Source: Monosporascus cannonballus (lineage: Eukaryota > Ascomycota > Sordariomycetes > Xylariales). From it: a DNA stretch of 64,000 nt. Position 1 is the first letter of the stretch, and every line of letters starts with the position of its first letter. Where the stretch lies: NCBI GenBank assembly GCA_004154925.1, contig QJNS01000069.1, forward strand, positions 248,001-312,000. Reading direction: 5' to 3'. The translations under genes and the position numbers were made by a program. A model generated the notes under the pieces. The model did not search any database and was not told the origin of the DNA. It worked only from the letters and a program-made list of their open reading frames with translations. Positions 35,007 through 46,154 of the stretch are shown here, piece after piece.

Positions 35007-36670
35007 TTAACCTGGGCGCCTGAAATCCAAACAGGTTTTCTCCATTAAATCAGGGCCGATCAATGCTACTAGGCCACTTATCACTGACTTTGGGGTTGAT
35101 GGATGATAAATAGATTCGTCTTGCCAACGAAACAGGTCTCCAGCGTAGCAGTAGCCACGGCTGATACGAGTTACAACATGGTCCAGGTCAAACGAGCTCA
35201 GCTGTCCACTGCTTAGCATGCCAGGCATGCCGCTTGTGAACAATGACTCGACGTCATCTTCCGCGACAGGTTCAGGGTTCGCTTCGCCTTTCTTCGCATT
35301 AGGTGTAGACTCTGGCTGAGGCGAATTTGGCGAATCAGCGCCTCCAGCTGGGGAAAGATCCAGATAGCCACGTTCGTTGAACTTGGCCAACATATTGTCG
35401 TCGAGCGAAAGCCAAGCAAAACTGTCTGGGTCGAGAATATAGGTTGGTGAGTAATCGACCTTGTACCTCATCTTCGGACAAGTGTGAATATAGTAGCCCG
35501 AGTACCACCATCGATATCCTTGCTCCGCTGCTAGTGCAATCTCTCGCAGGGCCCCAAGTTTCCCTGGGCTATGCTTGTGCACAGATTCATGATAGAGAAA
35601 ATAGACAGCGCTGACGCAATGCGGCAGGAGGTCTATGACCCCAATCGCTACTAGTTCGCCGTCAAGTCGGTAACACTGATCTGCAGCACCTGAAGTTAGG
35701 AACTGTCCCTGCTTGATCATCGGCTGATGCATTGGAGATTGGCAGGACGTTTCGAGGGGTTACCGACAACCCATGTAACATCAGAGACAGCGGATTTCAA
35801 TCCCCTGGGATAAGGGGAAAGGAATAAATAACTCCGGAAGTTGCTTACGGAACGAGCCTAATTGACGTTCCCGTCCATCCTGGTCCATGAATTTCCCGGC
35901 TGTCAATGGGGAAGTGCATAGGAACCTCTTGAATGACTCCCGTCCGATTTCCGAGGGAGTCTCATGGTGAACGACCCGTTGGTAATTCTCGTACACGCGA
36001 TACTTCTCCTCGGTGAATTCGATAGTCTCTAGTGTAACGGTGAAGGAGTGGGATGGTCTTGGCGGCTGTTTTAGCGACGTCTCCTCACACTCATGGATCC
36101 TCTCGACCAAGTCAAACTCCGTGTCCCGCCGCCGAACTTGCTCGCGTGACTTTGGATACACTCGTGCCGCCTCTTTCGCATACTCTTCACCTATCACGTA
36201 TTTGTTAAAACGGTTGACAGTCTGCCGCTGATCCTTAGTGGGCCGGAAATGGCTCGAATCCAAGCGTATCGCATAATGCGGACAGCAATCAGCTCTCTGG
36301 TTTGGCCTGTAGAGTAGATTTCCGGACCGCCGCCAGCACCGGTTCAACAAGGCTTCGTAATATGCTGGACTTATGGATGTCGCACGTGCATAGTAGGAGT
36401 GGCCTGTAGGCATAGAAAGGCATTAGATCTCATTCAGATCGGCGGCTACCAACCCGATCAGGTGGAGGAAGCCTCCAAACAGGGAGCTTCTTTAGCAAGT
36501 GCTGAAACCACGACACGTAGCATGACGTATAGGACGTTTGCCTGGCGAGGTCTGCGTGGGATGCGCATTCGATGACTTGGAAACACATGCATATCACACC
36601 AACGTACGTTTAGGGGACTGACCGGTCTCCTCGCGGCCACAGTAACCACAATTAGATGATTTGGTGTACC
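35007..36670 (-). CDS. ATE1: Arginyl-tRNA-protein transferase ATE1 (5' exon not found)
   Basis: Exons on the minus strand: 36670-36608, 36403-35849 and 35680-35007, all phase-consistent. The first contains YTKSSNCGYCGREETG with the conserved CGYC motif. The second has HSYYARATSISPAYYEALL, RADCCPHYAIRLDS, RQTVNRFNKYVIGEEY and ENYQRVVHHE. The third has HQCYRLDGELVAIGVIDLLP, VYFLYHE, YRWWYSGYYIHTCPKMRYK. CGYC and CCPHY are the paired cysteine motifs of Ate1. The enzyme transfers Arg from Arg-tRNA to N-terminal Asp/Glu (and oxidised Cys), making N-degrons for the Arg/N-degron ubiquitin pathway. The initiating exon must lie upstream of 36672 (acceptor CTCTTTTAG), but no phase-1 exon with ATG could be fixed. 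Introns: 204 nt, and 168 nt with a CCTAAC branch. Confidence 0.92.
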
Positions 36671-39600
36671 CTAAAAGAGCGGCACATCAGTCAAGCAGGT
36701 CACCTATAATAGAGGGATAGCGGCACAGAGGTTCTGAATTGTGCTGATGGACAAGGACGCAAGGAGGCCATGTCGTGGTGAGGCGTGGACACTCCAGCAT
36801 CTATGAACCAGAGACATCAGATGGAACCCGAGGGACAACGGTAATGACGGTGGATGCATATTGTGAGGTTGTAATACGGGTTGTACGAGGCGGTCTTACC
36901 AATACAACCATCGGTTATAGGGAGTTACATCGTGGCCGACGCCGAGATTCAATAACCTCAGGCGAGTGGCGGCCATGTGGGAGTTCGAGCGGGATGTGGG
37001 TTGGGATGCGGCGTTTGGGTTACGTCAGGGAACGCCAGCTGCGTGGTAGTGGCTGCTGACAAGCATGATGGGGCATAGACGTCCCCATACGGCTATATGC
37101 CAACTGAACAACCAACAGCAGCGTGTCAAATGTGCACGGGTCCAAATGGTTGGGTGAAGGCTCCTGAAGGCAGGGAGTGGGAAAGCTCTTGAGGATATAT
37201 CGATGTGTTGGACTGCTGGGGTAATGCTTACCTATTGGCGATATGTAAGAGAAGGCATTTTCTAGGGTATTCTGCATACTCGTTTCGTCCGTCGATTCCT
37301 TTAGTGGGTTAGAAGCCGAATGCACTAAAAAGGGCGCCCCAATGGAGGATTGGTGAAAGATGGGCTGGCTGGGATTTTTCGAAGCGTTGTGGTTGAGATG
37401 AGGTTTTGAGTGCGGTGCTTCTTAGTAGGTATGGATCCAACGGTGGAGCCTGAGCCGGGTTGGTAGTCGGTGCTGTCGGGTTGGGTGCTACCCCCTGAAG
37501 AGATATGGTTCACTATGCTAATAACGAGATGAGCGTTCAATACGGTGTCATGATGTGTGTATGTGCTAAACCGAACAGGCTCAGGTGCTGTAGCATTGAA
37601 GGTGTATAATGGGGGAAACCGGGAGCGGTGAGGGAGAACGCCTTGATATTCTGGACTTGAAGGGCTGTTAACCTCCTTGCAAGACTACTCAGGGAGTATA
37701 ACAGCTACCCCAGAACTCAACATGTTTATGAGGTAGATGTGAACACGACTATGCACTGGAGGGAGTTATGGAACTCGGCCCGCAGAATTGCTATTACACG
37801 TCTGTACATGCCTGCAGTAGCTTACGAATTTCTAGCAAAAGAGTTGCGAACTGATCCGATTTCTTCCGCTATGGGAAGGGAAAGGCGATGGGGAAAGGTG
37901 AGAAGGAAGATGACCTGCGATGTTCGGCTCTGACTTAGAGATACCTACCTACCCAAGGAGGCTTTCCGGTTTATATGCAGGTGCAGAGAACAAACGCATA
38001 TGGGCCAGAGTTGAATACTATATACAGCCGCAACATGGCTTAAATCGTACAATACCCAATCATGTCACAAAATGCGGCCTGTATTCTGCACCATCATCGG
38101 GGCGGACTGAAAGGTGGATTGCGGGCATAACCACCAACTACATGCCTTACAAAACCTATCTGAGATACCAAACTTGGAGTATGCACTTATTAGATATAGG
38201 AAGGTTTCGCAGATCCCGATTTTAAGCCGCCGGGGGTTCAACTCAAGCATCCCGTCTGGTGCTACTCAGGTTCTCAAGGCATATAAACAGGTATCCGAAC
38301 TTGTCTACAGATATGCAGCAAGTACTGAATTCTTAAAGTCGCTTGTGAAATAGAAGTGGAAGTTGCAAATAGTTTAGTAATATATACTTAAGTCCGAATT
38401 AGCCTGACTCGGCAGTGCAGCTATGCATCTATACAGTAGTATCCACGATCGGATACGTCCACCACGTACGAAATATACCCCCTATCCGAGTCATCATCGC
38501 CAAGGTACCTGCCGCAATATCTCGAGCCGGAGAAACCTGGAATGGGGCTCTTTCACTCGCTCAGGAGGTCTAATCATGGCCCGTGCTTGACCATTATCAG
38601 GGGTCGGTGTTACTTGCAGTTTAGAAGTGGGCCGAGCCTTGTTATGCATCAGTGTGCATGCACGCAAAATAAATGTAACGCGCGATTCTGCGGATAAATT
38701 ATTCACGAATTTTATTCCCCCTCGCTCTTTATGCATCCTCCCAATATCAAATCCTTTTCTCTATCGAACTTTTCACCCTAGCCTCCTGCCGTTGCTAGCT
38801 TCTTCGACGGCGCACGACGCTTTTCTCCGTCTGAACAATAGGTCCATATTTCTTCCATCGTTAATAACGTAGGAGTTATGGAGATATTTTCTTACCATTC
38901 TGGTACTTTGTACTTCAAGTGCCATATAATATTTTGATTTGCACGATTGGAGATCCAGCTTAACTCGAACCTTGCATGCTATTCGGATGCATTCTGCATA
39001 CAAGGGCAACACGGCAGACCAATGTATGTGCAACCGAGAATCTACCTACATCATCTGGTGTGCACTGGGTAGATACCTCTGTAGGTAACTGTTTTAATTA
39101 GGCTAGGGGTACCGGTAGCAGGGACCGAGGTGGACAAGCAAGGTTCACCTCGCCCGGTCAGTCTTGTTGAATGCGACGGAGGCCGGGAGGCGGTCTTTGC
39201 CCATGCCCGTCGCGTACCCCCGTACTCTGCTAGGTATCTTTCTATATACCTACATGTATGCACACCTATCCAATGCTTCCTCGGTCGTAGGTACCTACTC
39301 TACATTTGGTTGACCCTGTCAGCCTACGTAGTAGATATCTAGTAGCGAAATGAATCGTATTGATCTAGACAGGCGATCTACGCGTTATGTCCGCGCCTAA
39401 TATTCGTCTACGCGTATACACTCATGCTCACGTACATTACAATGCGAAAGGACCGGAATGTACGGTCTGAGCTTGAGTATAAGCCGGTGTGTTAAGGTAG
39501 ATGCATGTACAAGCTTGTACAAAAACTGTGTGGGTTACCATGGTCGACCCCTTCGGTAGGTACCTACATGGGTAGGGCAAGGTGGGCAAACGTGGACATC

Positions 39601-40711
39601 CCACCAGTCGCCTAGACTACTGCCGCCGCCGCCGCTGCTACATACCATACTACTGCTCCTACTAACTACTTCTAAGATGCTATTTGACCAGCCGCTCGTC
39701 AGGCGCGGTTGATACCTCTAGACGGGTACTAAAAGAAAGTCCAGTACCCTAATATATAAGCCAACCCTGATTGCTTTTTTTTCCTACCCCTCCATTCGCA
39801 ACATGGCACGAGACATCGCAACGGCTCTTCAGCCAGTAGAGCTCCCTAGCTCAAGTGCCGCCGCCTCGTTAACTTCACAACCTTATGTTTCCTTACGGAG
39901 GAGAAAGACTGAACGGATCGATCTGAGAAATAAATAAGTGATCCATTCTTGGTAGCCTGTCGAGACCTTTATTCTTACCTCTCTTGACCTCTTTCGTGGT
40001 CGTCATTTTCAACCTCTATATTTTTCTCGAGCTTGCCACAAAGGCTTGCAGGTCGAAAACTGTTGGATCTGGACCCCTCGGCCCGCAGCACAGACATCGT
40101 GAATAATTGAAGCTCTGTTGCTTCTGACTTTACCTTATACCACCCAAATTAAACATTCACAGCCCGCCTGCACTGTATGCAACTGCACATCCTGGGATCC
40201 GCGATCAGCATATCCTAATTCATCATACGGCCGGGCGAAGTCACCCTTGCGCCAGGGGGGAAATTATAAAGCGGGAAGACCAACTAGTTGCCGTCTATAC
40301 GAATGTGGAATTTTTTGCAGGTATAACAAGCTCGCCAAACCACCCTTCGTTCCCTTCGTCGTGCTTTTCGCAAGGACCGGATTACCGAAATTTAATGCTC
40401 AATGGTTGGGTTTTAAGCTTCTACGGGGAATCACTATCTTCGATTGTCGACTAAGCTTCCCATTGTCAGATCTCGCAGCCATTACAACCTTCCCTTCCCC
40501 TTCTATATCACGGCCGCGTAACTTCGTAAACCTCCACGACCATCTATGATCATGCAGATGAACAGTTGCCGGTAGACATTATTTTTCCAGCGTTACCTGG
40601 CTGGAAGACTCTCATCAAGAGCCTCTCACCGACTCGACTTGCCTACCCTCTTTGTCTTACCCCAACTACAGCCATACCGCATCCCTACTGCACCAGTCAG
40701 CTTCCATCGTT
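36671..40711. other. Long gene-free interval
   Basis: About 4 kb with no supported gene apart from the missing first exon of ATE1. Frames are short, without motifs, and occur on both strands. From about 39,050 to 39,600 the sequence is rich in GTAGGTA/TACCTAC and AGGTACCT motifs. A small GCC/GCT trinucleotide patch is at 39,620-39,640. A TATA-like TATATAAG lies near 39,752. The 143-codon frame at 40118-40549 is in the leader region of the Nudix gene and is probably non-coding. Confidence 0.45.
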
Positions 40712-41315
40712 ATGGCGTCCGACTCCGGTAGTCGTCCTATGGAGTCTCGTACCGGCAGAAGTAAACAACGTGAGTGAGCTGCTGAAGACGATCCTGATTG
40801 GTTTTTTCCTTAAGTCGTTTTTGCCGTGAGGCGCGGCGTTTTCCATGCTCGCCTGGTCGGGTGACCCACTGACCAGAATCTTGGCAGGCTACAACTCGAA
40901 GGGTGAACGATTAGTAGCTGGAGTGGTTCCTCTTACGGAAGACAAGAGACATGTCTTGCTGATACAGTCGACTCGGAGAAAAGGCTGGGTTCTCCCGAAG
41001 GGAGGCTGGGAGTCAGATGAGGAGTGCACGGAAGCTGCGCAGCGCGAGGCCTGGGAAGAGGCTGGCGTGACCATCAGGATCGACTACGACCTCCAAGATA
41101 TTGTCGACTCTAGACCGCCAAAAAAGATGTCCAAGGACACGCCTAAGTCGCTCTTCCGCTTCTTCGAAGCCACCGTTCTCACGGAAGAGGATGAGTGGCC
41201 GGAGAAGCACAAGAGGGAACGACGGTGGTTCACCTACGCACAAGCCAAGGAAGCCCTCACGGCACGGCCCGAGCTTCTGGAAGCGCTCAACCGATCCACC
41301 ATCACGAGGTCCTAA
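40712..41315 (+). CDS. Nudix diphosphoinositol-polyphosphate / diadenosine-polyphosphate hydrolase (Aps1/Ddp1 type)
   Basis: Exons 40712-40769 and 40888-41315 join in phase 1 (donor GTGAGT, acceptor TTGGCAG), giving 161 aa starting MASDSGSRPMESRTGRSKQR. The Nudix box fits GX5EX7REUXEEXGU, within KGGWESDEECTEAAQREAWE followed by EAG, with the catalytic REAWEE glutamates intact. The preceding GERLVAGVVPL and STRRKGWVLPKGG, and WPEKHKRERRWFTYAQA near the end, are typical of the Ddp1/Aps1/NUDT3 group. These cytosolic enzymes cleave pyrophosphates of inositol pyrophosphates (PP-InsP5), diadenosine polyphosphates and polyphosphate. Length is normal for the fungal family. The substrate preference is inferred from the family only. 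Confidence 0.9.
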
Positions 41316-42213
41316 CTCGATGGGGCGGTACAGCTAAACGCAACTCCGAAGAAGATTTGGTATAATGCCCGAAGCCCCACGCTTAGGGCTATAGACGTTT
41401 CCTCCTTATTCATACAATTTACTTAACCTCCAGGTTGGGCAGCTGCATAGACTGGGTTCCGGCGTTACTGGCGTCTCTCCCGCACCAGTCCCCCTGTGGG
41501 TTCCTCAGCATAGAACACTGGGCAACTTTCTTCTCGGTTTCTCCTCTCGCGGGAGGGGAGACTCGTTCAAGTGGGGGAGCAAAACCCGCATCTTGTGACT
41601 TCGACTGTATCTTATTTTTGCGACTGGGCGAAAACGGAAGCTGAGTGAGCAAAAAGAGCATAACTTTGCATACAACACGGCGTTGGTAGGAGGCCGTCAT
41701 AGGCGTCTTTTGACTAGACCACGTGTCCAAAAGAAAGGGATGGCTAGAGGAACGGGAAACAAGGATACACGCATCTCGACGGAATAGTCGGCTGCAAAGG
41801 ATGATGGGATAAAGTCCCGTAAACCGAATAGACCGCGGTCGCTTGTCAGCGAGTGGATCTCATGTTGACACAAAAGTAATTGGTTACACAGGGAGCATAC
41901 AGATAGAGCGGAAAACCTGCAATACCCAAAGTAATATGTTCCCCTTGAGAAGAAAATGGTAGCCTGCTAAGAAAGGACGAGCGGCTCTGCAAATCGAGAC
42001 GGCAAAGAGAAGTGAAATAAAGGCCTTGCCCGAATTGCATCGAGCCAGCTTTGAGCTTTGTGTATAAATAGGCCAATGGGCCATACAAACATTACGTTCT
42101 ATGGATCATCTTCCTTGTCTCGAACCACGACATAGCGAAGATCCTGCCTAGGTGGTGGTACAGTATATGCAGCCCTAGCCTTGAAATGGAATGTTCGCCA
42201 TACAACCAACCCC
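41316..42213. other. Intergenic region
   Basis: About 0.9 kb between convergent 3' ends of the Nudix gene and the membrane protein gene. Only short frames without motifs; nothing else is recognised. Confidence 0.5.
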
Positions 42214-44247
42214 TCATCTACCTATCCACAACCCCCCGACCCCGCCCGTGTCCGGTCTTCCGGTGTCCCTCCTCGCGTCTAATGGCCAGTTCGGCGTCCG
42301 AAGAGCCGACGGCGACACGGAGGCGGTGCGCCTCTCACTCTTCCGCCTCGTCAGCTCCACCACCTCCCTGCCCCTGCGCTCGGCCTTGGCCCGGATACCC
42401 GCCGCCATGTCACCCCCGCCGTCGCCACCGCCGCCGCCGCCGCCGCCGTAGCCGGGACTCGACGGATCCATAGTAGTAGCGGTGCTAGCGCTCTTGGGCG
42501 GCGTCGGGATTAGGAAGGTCTCGGTCGCGCTGCCGATGCCGAGAGATCTCGATCCCGATCTCGACCCCGGTGCCCCGTGCCGCGCATGGTGTACCTTCGG
42601 GAACGCGGTGAGGGTTGTGCCGCCGCCGCTGCCGGCGCTACCGCCCTTGGAACGCTTGAGCTGCGGCGCTGTAGTGCCACCGTCGTTGTTGCCGTTGTAG
42701 TTATTGGTATCGTCGCCGGCGGCGTCGTTCGCCACGCGTAGGGGGTGGTGAGGGGGAGGAGGACCAGGGGACGAGGCGGTGCTCATGCTACACCTGTCCG
42801 TCGTCGTCGTCGGGGAGAATTCCTCGTCGACGGCTATAGGCTGCTGGCCCGGGACGGACAGGGGCGTCGCAAACTCGGGATCGACGTCGGGGCTGTTCCC
42901 GCGGGAGCTGAAGCGCCGGCTGGTCCTCGCGAAAGGGGCCATGGGCAACGACGGCCGCCTCTGAGATGCTTCTGGTGGCGGCTTGGCGGGCGACGGAGCA
43001 GAGGCAGACGCGGGTATGGTGGGTATGGGTTCCTGGGCAAGCGCCTTCCCGTCCTCTTTCCCCTTGTTGTTCTTTGCCTTGCCACTGCCCACCCTGATGA
43101 GCCGCACGCTCGTGGCCCTCTCGATGTTGTTCGGCTTCTGAAGCCTGAAGCTGGAGGGTGACACGCCGTACACGTCGCCATTATCACCACCTTGGCCCCC
43201 GCTGCCGTTGCTGCTGGTGGCGAGCCCGATGGTGTTCGTGGAGCCCCCGCTCGTCCTTTTCGCCTTCATAACGGAGCCGATGTCCGGGAGCTTCATCCTG
43301 TCCATGGGATATGTACCGCCGCCCCAGGGCGTAAAGCGCGGTGTATCTGGCGTGCTGCGGGCGGCTGCTGGCCCCACGTCTGCGTCTTTGAGGTTGCTTT
43401 CCTGCATGGGCGCCTGTCGGTTGCGCCGGTATCGCATGAAGAAGTACGTAGCAAGCGCGGAGATAATTGCGCTGCCTATAATGGTCGCAACCACTATGAT
43501 GGCAACGGTTGTCCCTGAGATCGAGCCTGCCATACTCCGCCCGACACTGCTTGCTTCGCTCTCCGCCGGGGCCCATGCGGAGCTCACGGACGCCCTGGCA
43601 GACTCGATCTGCCTCCTCGCCGCGTCCCTGGCCTCCGCGACGCTCGCGCTCGCTTGCAGCTGTATGGCACTGACCATGCTGCTCGCACTGCTCTGCATGC
43701 TGGAGCGCTCAAAGGACATGCGGCTGCTCATACTCGTGACGGCATTCGCAGCCGAAGATTTCGTTTGCGACATTTGTCTGCTGGCTTCGTCGGCATTCTG
43801 GCTCGCCGACCGCACCGCCTGGTCCGCGGACTGGCGGATGGACTGTGAGGCTTGGGACATGAGGCTTATAGCTGAGGAGGCGCTCGAAGAAACAGAAGAT
43901 ATGGCCTGGGTCGCGGACTGCGAGAGGGATTGCAACTGCGAGGAAAGAGCTCGGACTTCTTCGTCGTTGTCATCGTTCGCTTCCTGACGTTTCTGAGATG
44001 CCGCAGTCGGCTGCGGTATCCCAATGGCTGGGGCTGCCCTATTTCTCGCATCATAATGAGAGTCAAGTAACCCTTTGCTTCGCAGCAACCCCTCTTCCAG
44101 CCCCTTGCTCAGCACCGTATTTCCAACCCTTTGCCTTACCGCCACTTCCCCTTTTAGGGTGCCAGCACCATTATCGTTAGCCCAAACTTGTATCGTGGCC
44201 AGCGCGATCAGTAGGCAGAAATGTAAGAGCCCGCTCTTCAGCATCAT
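42214..44247 (-). CDS. Large single-pass membrane protein with Ser/Ala-rich ectodomain
   Basis: One uninterrupted 677-codon frame. Residues 1-24 (MMLKSGLLHFCLLIALATIQ...) are a signal peptide. About residues 90-230 are rich in Ser/Ala/Gln with periodic SSQLQSLSQSATQAISSVSS and MSQ repeats, likely coiled coil and a target for O-glycosylation. One transmembrane segment, TTVAIIVVATIIGSAIISAL, follows at about 248-270 and then the stop-transfer FFMRYRRNR. The ~400-residue cytoplasmic tail is Pro/Ser/Gly-rich, with a poly-Gly run encoded by a CCG-type repeat at 42414-42449. The layout (signal, Ser-rich stalk, one TM, long disordered tail) resembles fungal cell-wall stress sensors of the Mid2/Wsc type, but no WSC domain is present. 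Function unknown; a sensor or wall-membrane tether is only an inference. Confidence 0.75.
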   Translation of the reverse strand: MMLKSGLLHFCLLIALATIQVWANDNGAGTLKGEVAVRQRVGNTVLSKGLEEGLLRSKGLLDSHYDARNRAAPAIGIPQPTAASQKRQEANDDNDEEVRALSSQLQSLSQSATQAISSVSSSASSAISLMSQASQSIRQSADQAVRSASQNADEASRQMSQTKSSAANAVTSMSSRMSFERSSMQSSASSMVSAIQLQASASVAEARDAARRQIESARASVSSAWAPAESEASSVGRSMAGSISGTTVAIIVVATIIGSAIISALATYFFMRYRRNRQAPMQESNLKDADVGPAAARSTPDTPRFTPWGGGTYPMDRMKLPDIGSVMKAKRTSGGSTNTIGLATSSNGSGGQGGDNGDVYGVSPSSFRLQKPNNIERATSVRLIRVGSGKAKNNKGKEDGKALAQEPIPTIPASASAPSPAKPPPEASQRRPSLPMAPFARTSRRFSSRGNSPDVDPEFATPLSVPGQQPIAVDEEFSPTTTTDRCSMSTASSPGPPPPHHPLRVANDAAGDDTNNYNGNNDGGTTAPQLKRSKGGSAGSGGGTTLTAFPKVHHARHGAPGSRSGSRSLGIGSATETFLIPTPPKSASTATTMDPSSPGYGGGGGGGGDGGGDMAAGIRAKAERRGREVVELTRRKSERRTASVSPSALRTPNWPLDARRDTGRPDTGGVGGLWIGR
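42414..42449. repeat. CCG trinucleotide repeat in coding sequence
   Basis: Imperfect (CCG)n on the plus strand, encoding poly-glycine in the minus-strand membrane protein. Likely to be length-variable between strains. Confidence 0.8.
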
Positions 44248-46150
44248 TCATGACCCATACATAACCTGGCGCGACGTGACGTGATGCTTGGGCCCGAGAA
44301 GTCATGCCATCAAGGCAGGAGGAATGCGAAAAGGCAAGAAAAGAAGTAAACGCGGTTAGAAACTAACGGCAGATCAACTCTCATATGGCAGCTTTGACAG
44401 GCTGCCAACCCAACCCTGCTGAGAGGGGGGCCTGCATGCCCGCCTCTGCCCAACCAACCCCATCTTACTTGCTTGAATTTACGATATCAACGACAACCCA
44501 GTCCATAGTATTCATGCGCTGTCGCTGGATTGAGGCACGATTGAGAAGCGAAGCCAGGTGTGTGGATGGTCGAATTGTAACCCTTGTCAGCGATCCAGGG
44601 GACCAGGGTATGAGGCCCGCACAGTCAGAGTCCGACAAGGATCAAAGGCCAGGTCGTAAGGCCATTTGATTTTCTTATTTGACCTCGTTTCTCCGTAAAG
44701 ACAAGATTGCGTGATCCTCGACTAGAAACGCTAGGAGTAAATGTACGGCAAGCCATGTTGGCGAGTTGACTGGCATGGGTTGCAAATGCCGAGCCGCATT
44801 TGGCTTCCGAACGCGGCAAAGATGTCTCTCGGTCCTCTTGGACGTTCATTATCTTGTGTTTCATATTGCTCGCCTGACGGCCAACACCGATTACCGGCAA
44901 GGCTTAACATGTCTACTATCAGTTTTCCAGGTCTCCGGTTTAAGCGAGACACAGTGAAAGGTGGCAAGCATTGCTTTGGATTCTCCGTCCGTAGGTTGAG
45001 AGGTTGGAAGCCCAGAAGTCCGTATATGCCTTGAAAGGAAAGCTGCCAAGAAGTTGCTCATGCTTGCGCTGTCCTTTTCCGGTATAACACCGATAGTGTT
45101 ACAACGCATGCTTATTCCGACTTCAGACTGTAACCTTCGATACGTCTCGTAGATGGCAGGTCCAGGGCTAGAATAAGATCAAAGTTAGGCAAGGGGACGA
45201 GCGTGGCAGGTTCCAGCTAACCCCATGGAGCGGTCTCCATTGTTGTTGCAACACACGCGACCCCCAACTCCTCCTCCAAAGGTGGCAGTTCCAGCAGCAA
45301 GTGAAACGTACTAGGCCCGTGCCGCCGGACTGACAGGTACCGAGGTCAGGGCTATATCTTGTTAAATACAACCCTCAAAGGTAACGTGCCGCCGCAGTGA
45401 GTCGGCGGTAAAATTTTGGCCGAGCGAAACTATCGCACGAGATCCAGACTCACAGCAGCTAATTACCGGTCTAGTTGAATATGTGCCATAGCGGCAGAGC
45501 ATACACAGACACCTCATCGATGAGCAAAGAAGAGTAAATTCTGGCACATTGCGATACCATAATGGGTCGCATTTGACCGTCATGTAGTAAACCTAAGTTT
45601 GCAAGCCCGAAGGGGTTCGCCATTCATGATCATTAAGATAAGATATGTCATTCTAGGAGAACTTGCGAACGGCCTTCGATTCAAATGTTATGGGAGTAGG
45701 GTAAACAGTATCAACGCATGAGTTACGTTGGCAAAATCGGGGAATAGCATAGAAAAGATGGGTTGTCCATGCTTGAGGGCGAATCTACTTGTATTCCCGT
45801 AATGCAGGGAATATAATCAGGTGGGCATATGTATTAAAGCGAGGCAGAGATAGTACCGTAATGCACAAGGCTTGATGACTGTCAACTGGCATCAGCCGAC
45901 AAGTTGTGGCTTCCTACGTCAAGTTTCTTTCTGTCGCATCACATCGCCCATTCAACGGCGACATTCCAATCCGCACAACTGCCCTACCCAAACCCTCTAT
46001 CCGGGCAGCTTCCCATAGATGCCGGGCCGTGGCACATATTAACCTCGGCCAGAGTCCGCGAACCACTCGTCATCAGCTGATCCCTCTCTTCCTCCACATG
46101 GACTGGCCCGCGAAGACCATAATTACCTTGAAAGCCGCCAACCTAATGAT
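44248..46150. other. Divergent intergenic region
   Basis: About 1.9 kb between the divergent membrane protein gene and LSM1. Frames are short and without motifs. Its two ends must contain both promoters. A short upstream reading frame of LSM1 lies at 46098-46154. Confidence 0.5.
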
Positions 46151-46154
46151 ATGA
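46098..46154 (+). promoter_or_regulatory. Upstream ORF overlapping the LSM1 start codon
   Basis: ATG at 46098 opens an 18-codon frame (MDWPAKTIITLKAANLMI) ending at TGA 46152-46154. The stop overlaps the first ATG of LSM1 (46151-46153) and abuts the second in-frame ATG (46154). If it lies in the mRNA leader, this arrangement would allow termination-reinitiation control. Confidence 0.4.

Noticed and set aside
40118..40549. 143-codon plus frame before the Nudix gene
   Set aside because: No recognisable domain or splice link to the Nudix exons; probably upstream non-coding sequence.
42745..43987. Long plus-strand frames (138 and 259 codons)
   Set aside because: They lie wholly opposite the 677-codon membrane protein gene, and their composition is explained as its antisense shadow.
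45906..46154. 82-codon frame ahead of LSM1
   Set aside because: It starts with GTG, not ATG. Only its last 18 codons begin with ATG, and those are listed as a uORF.
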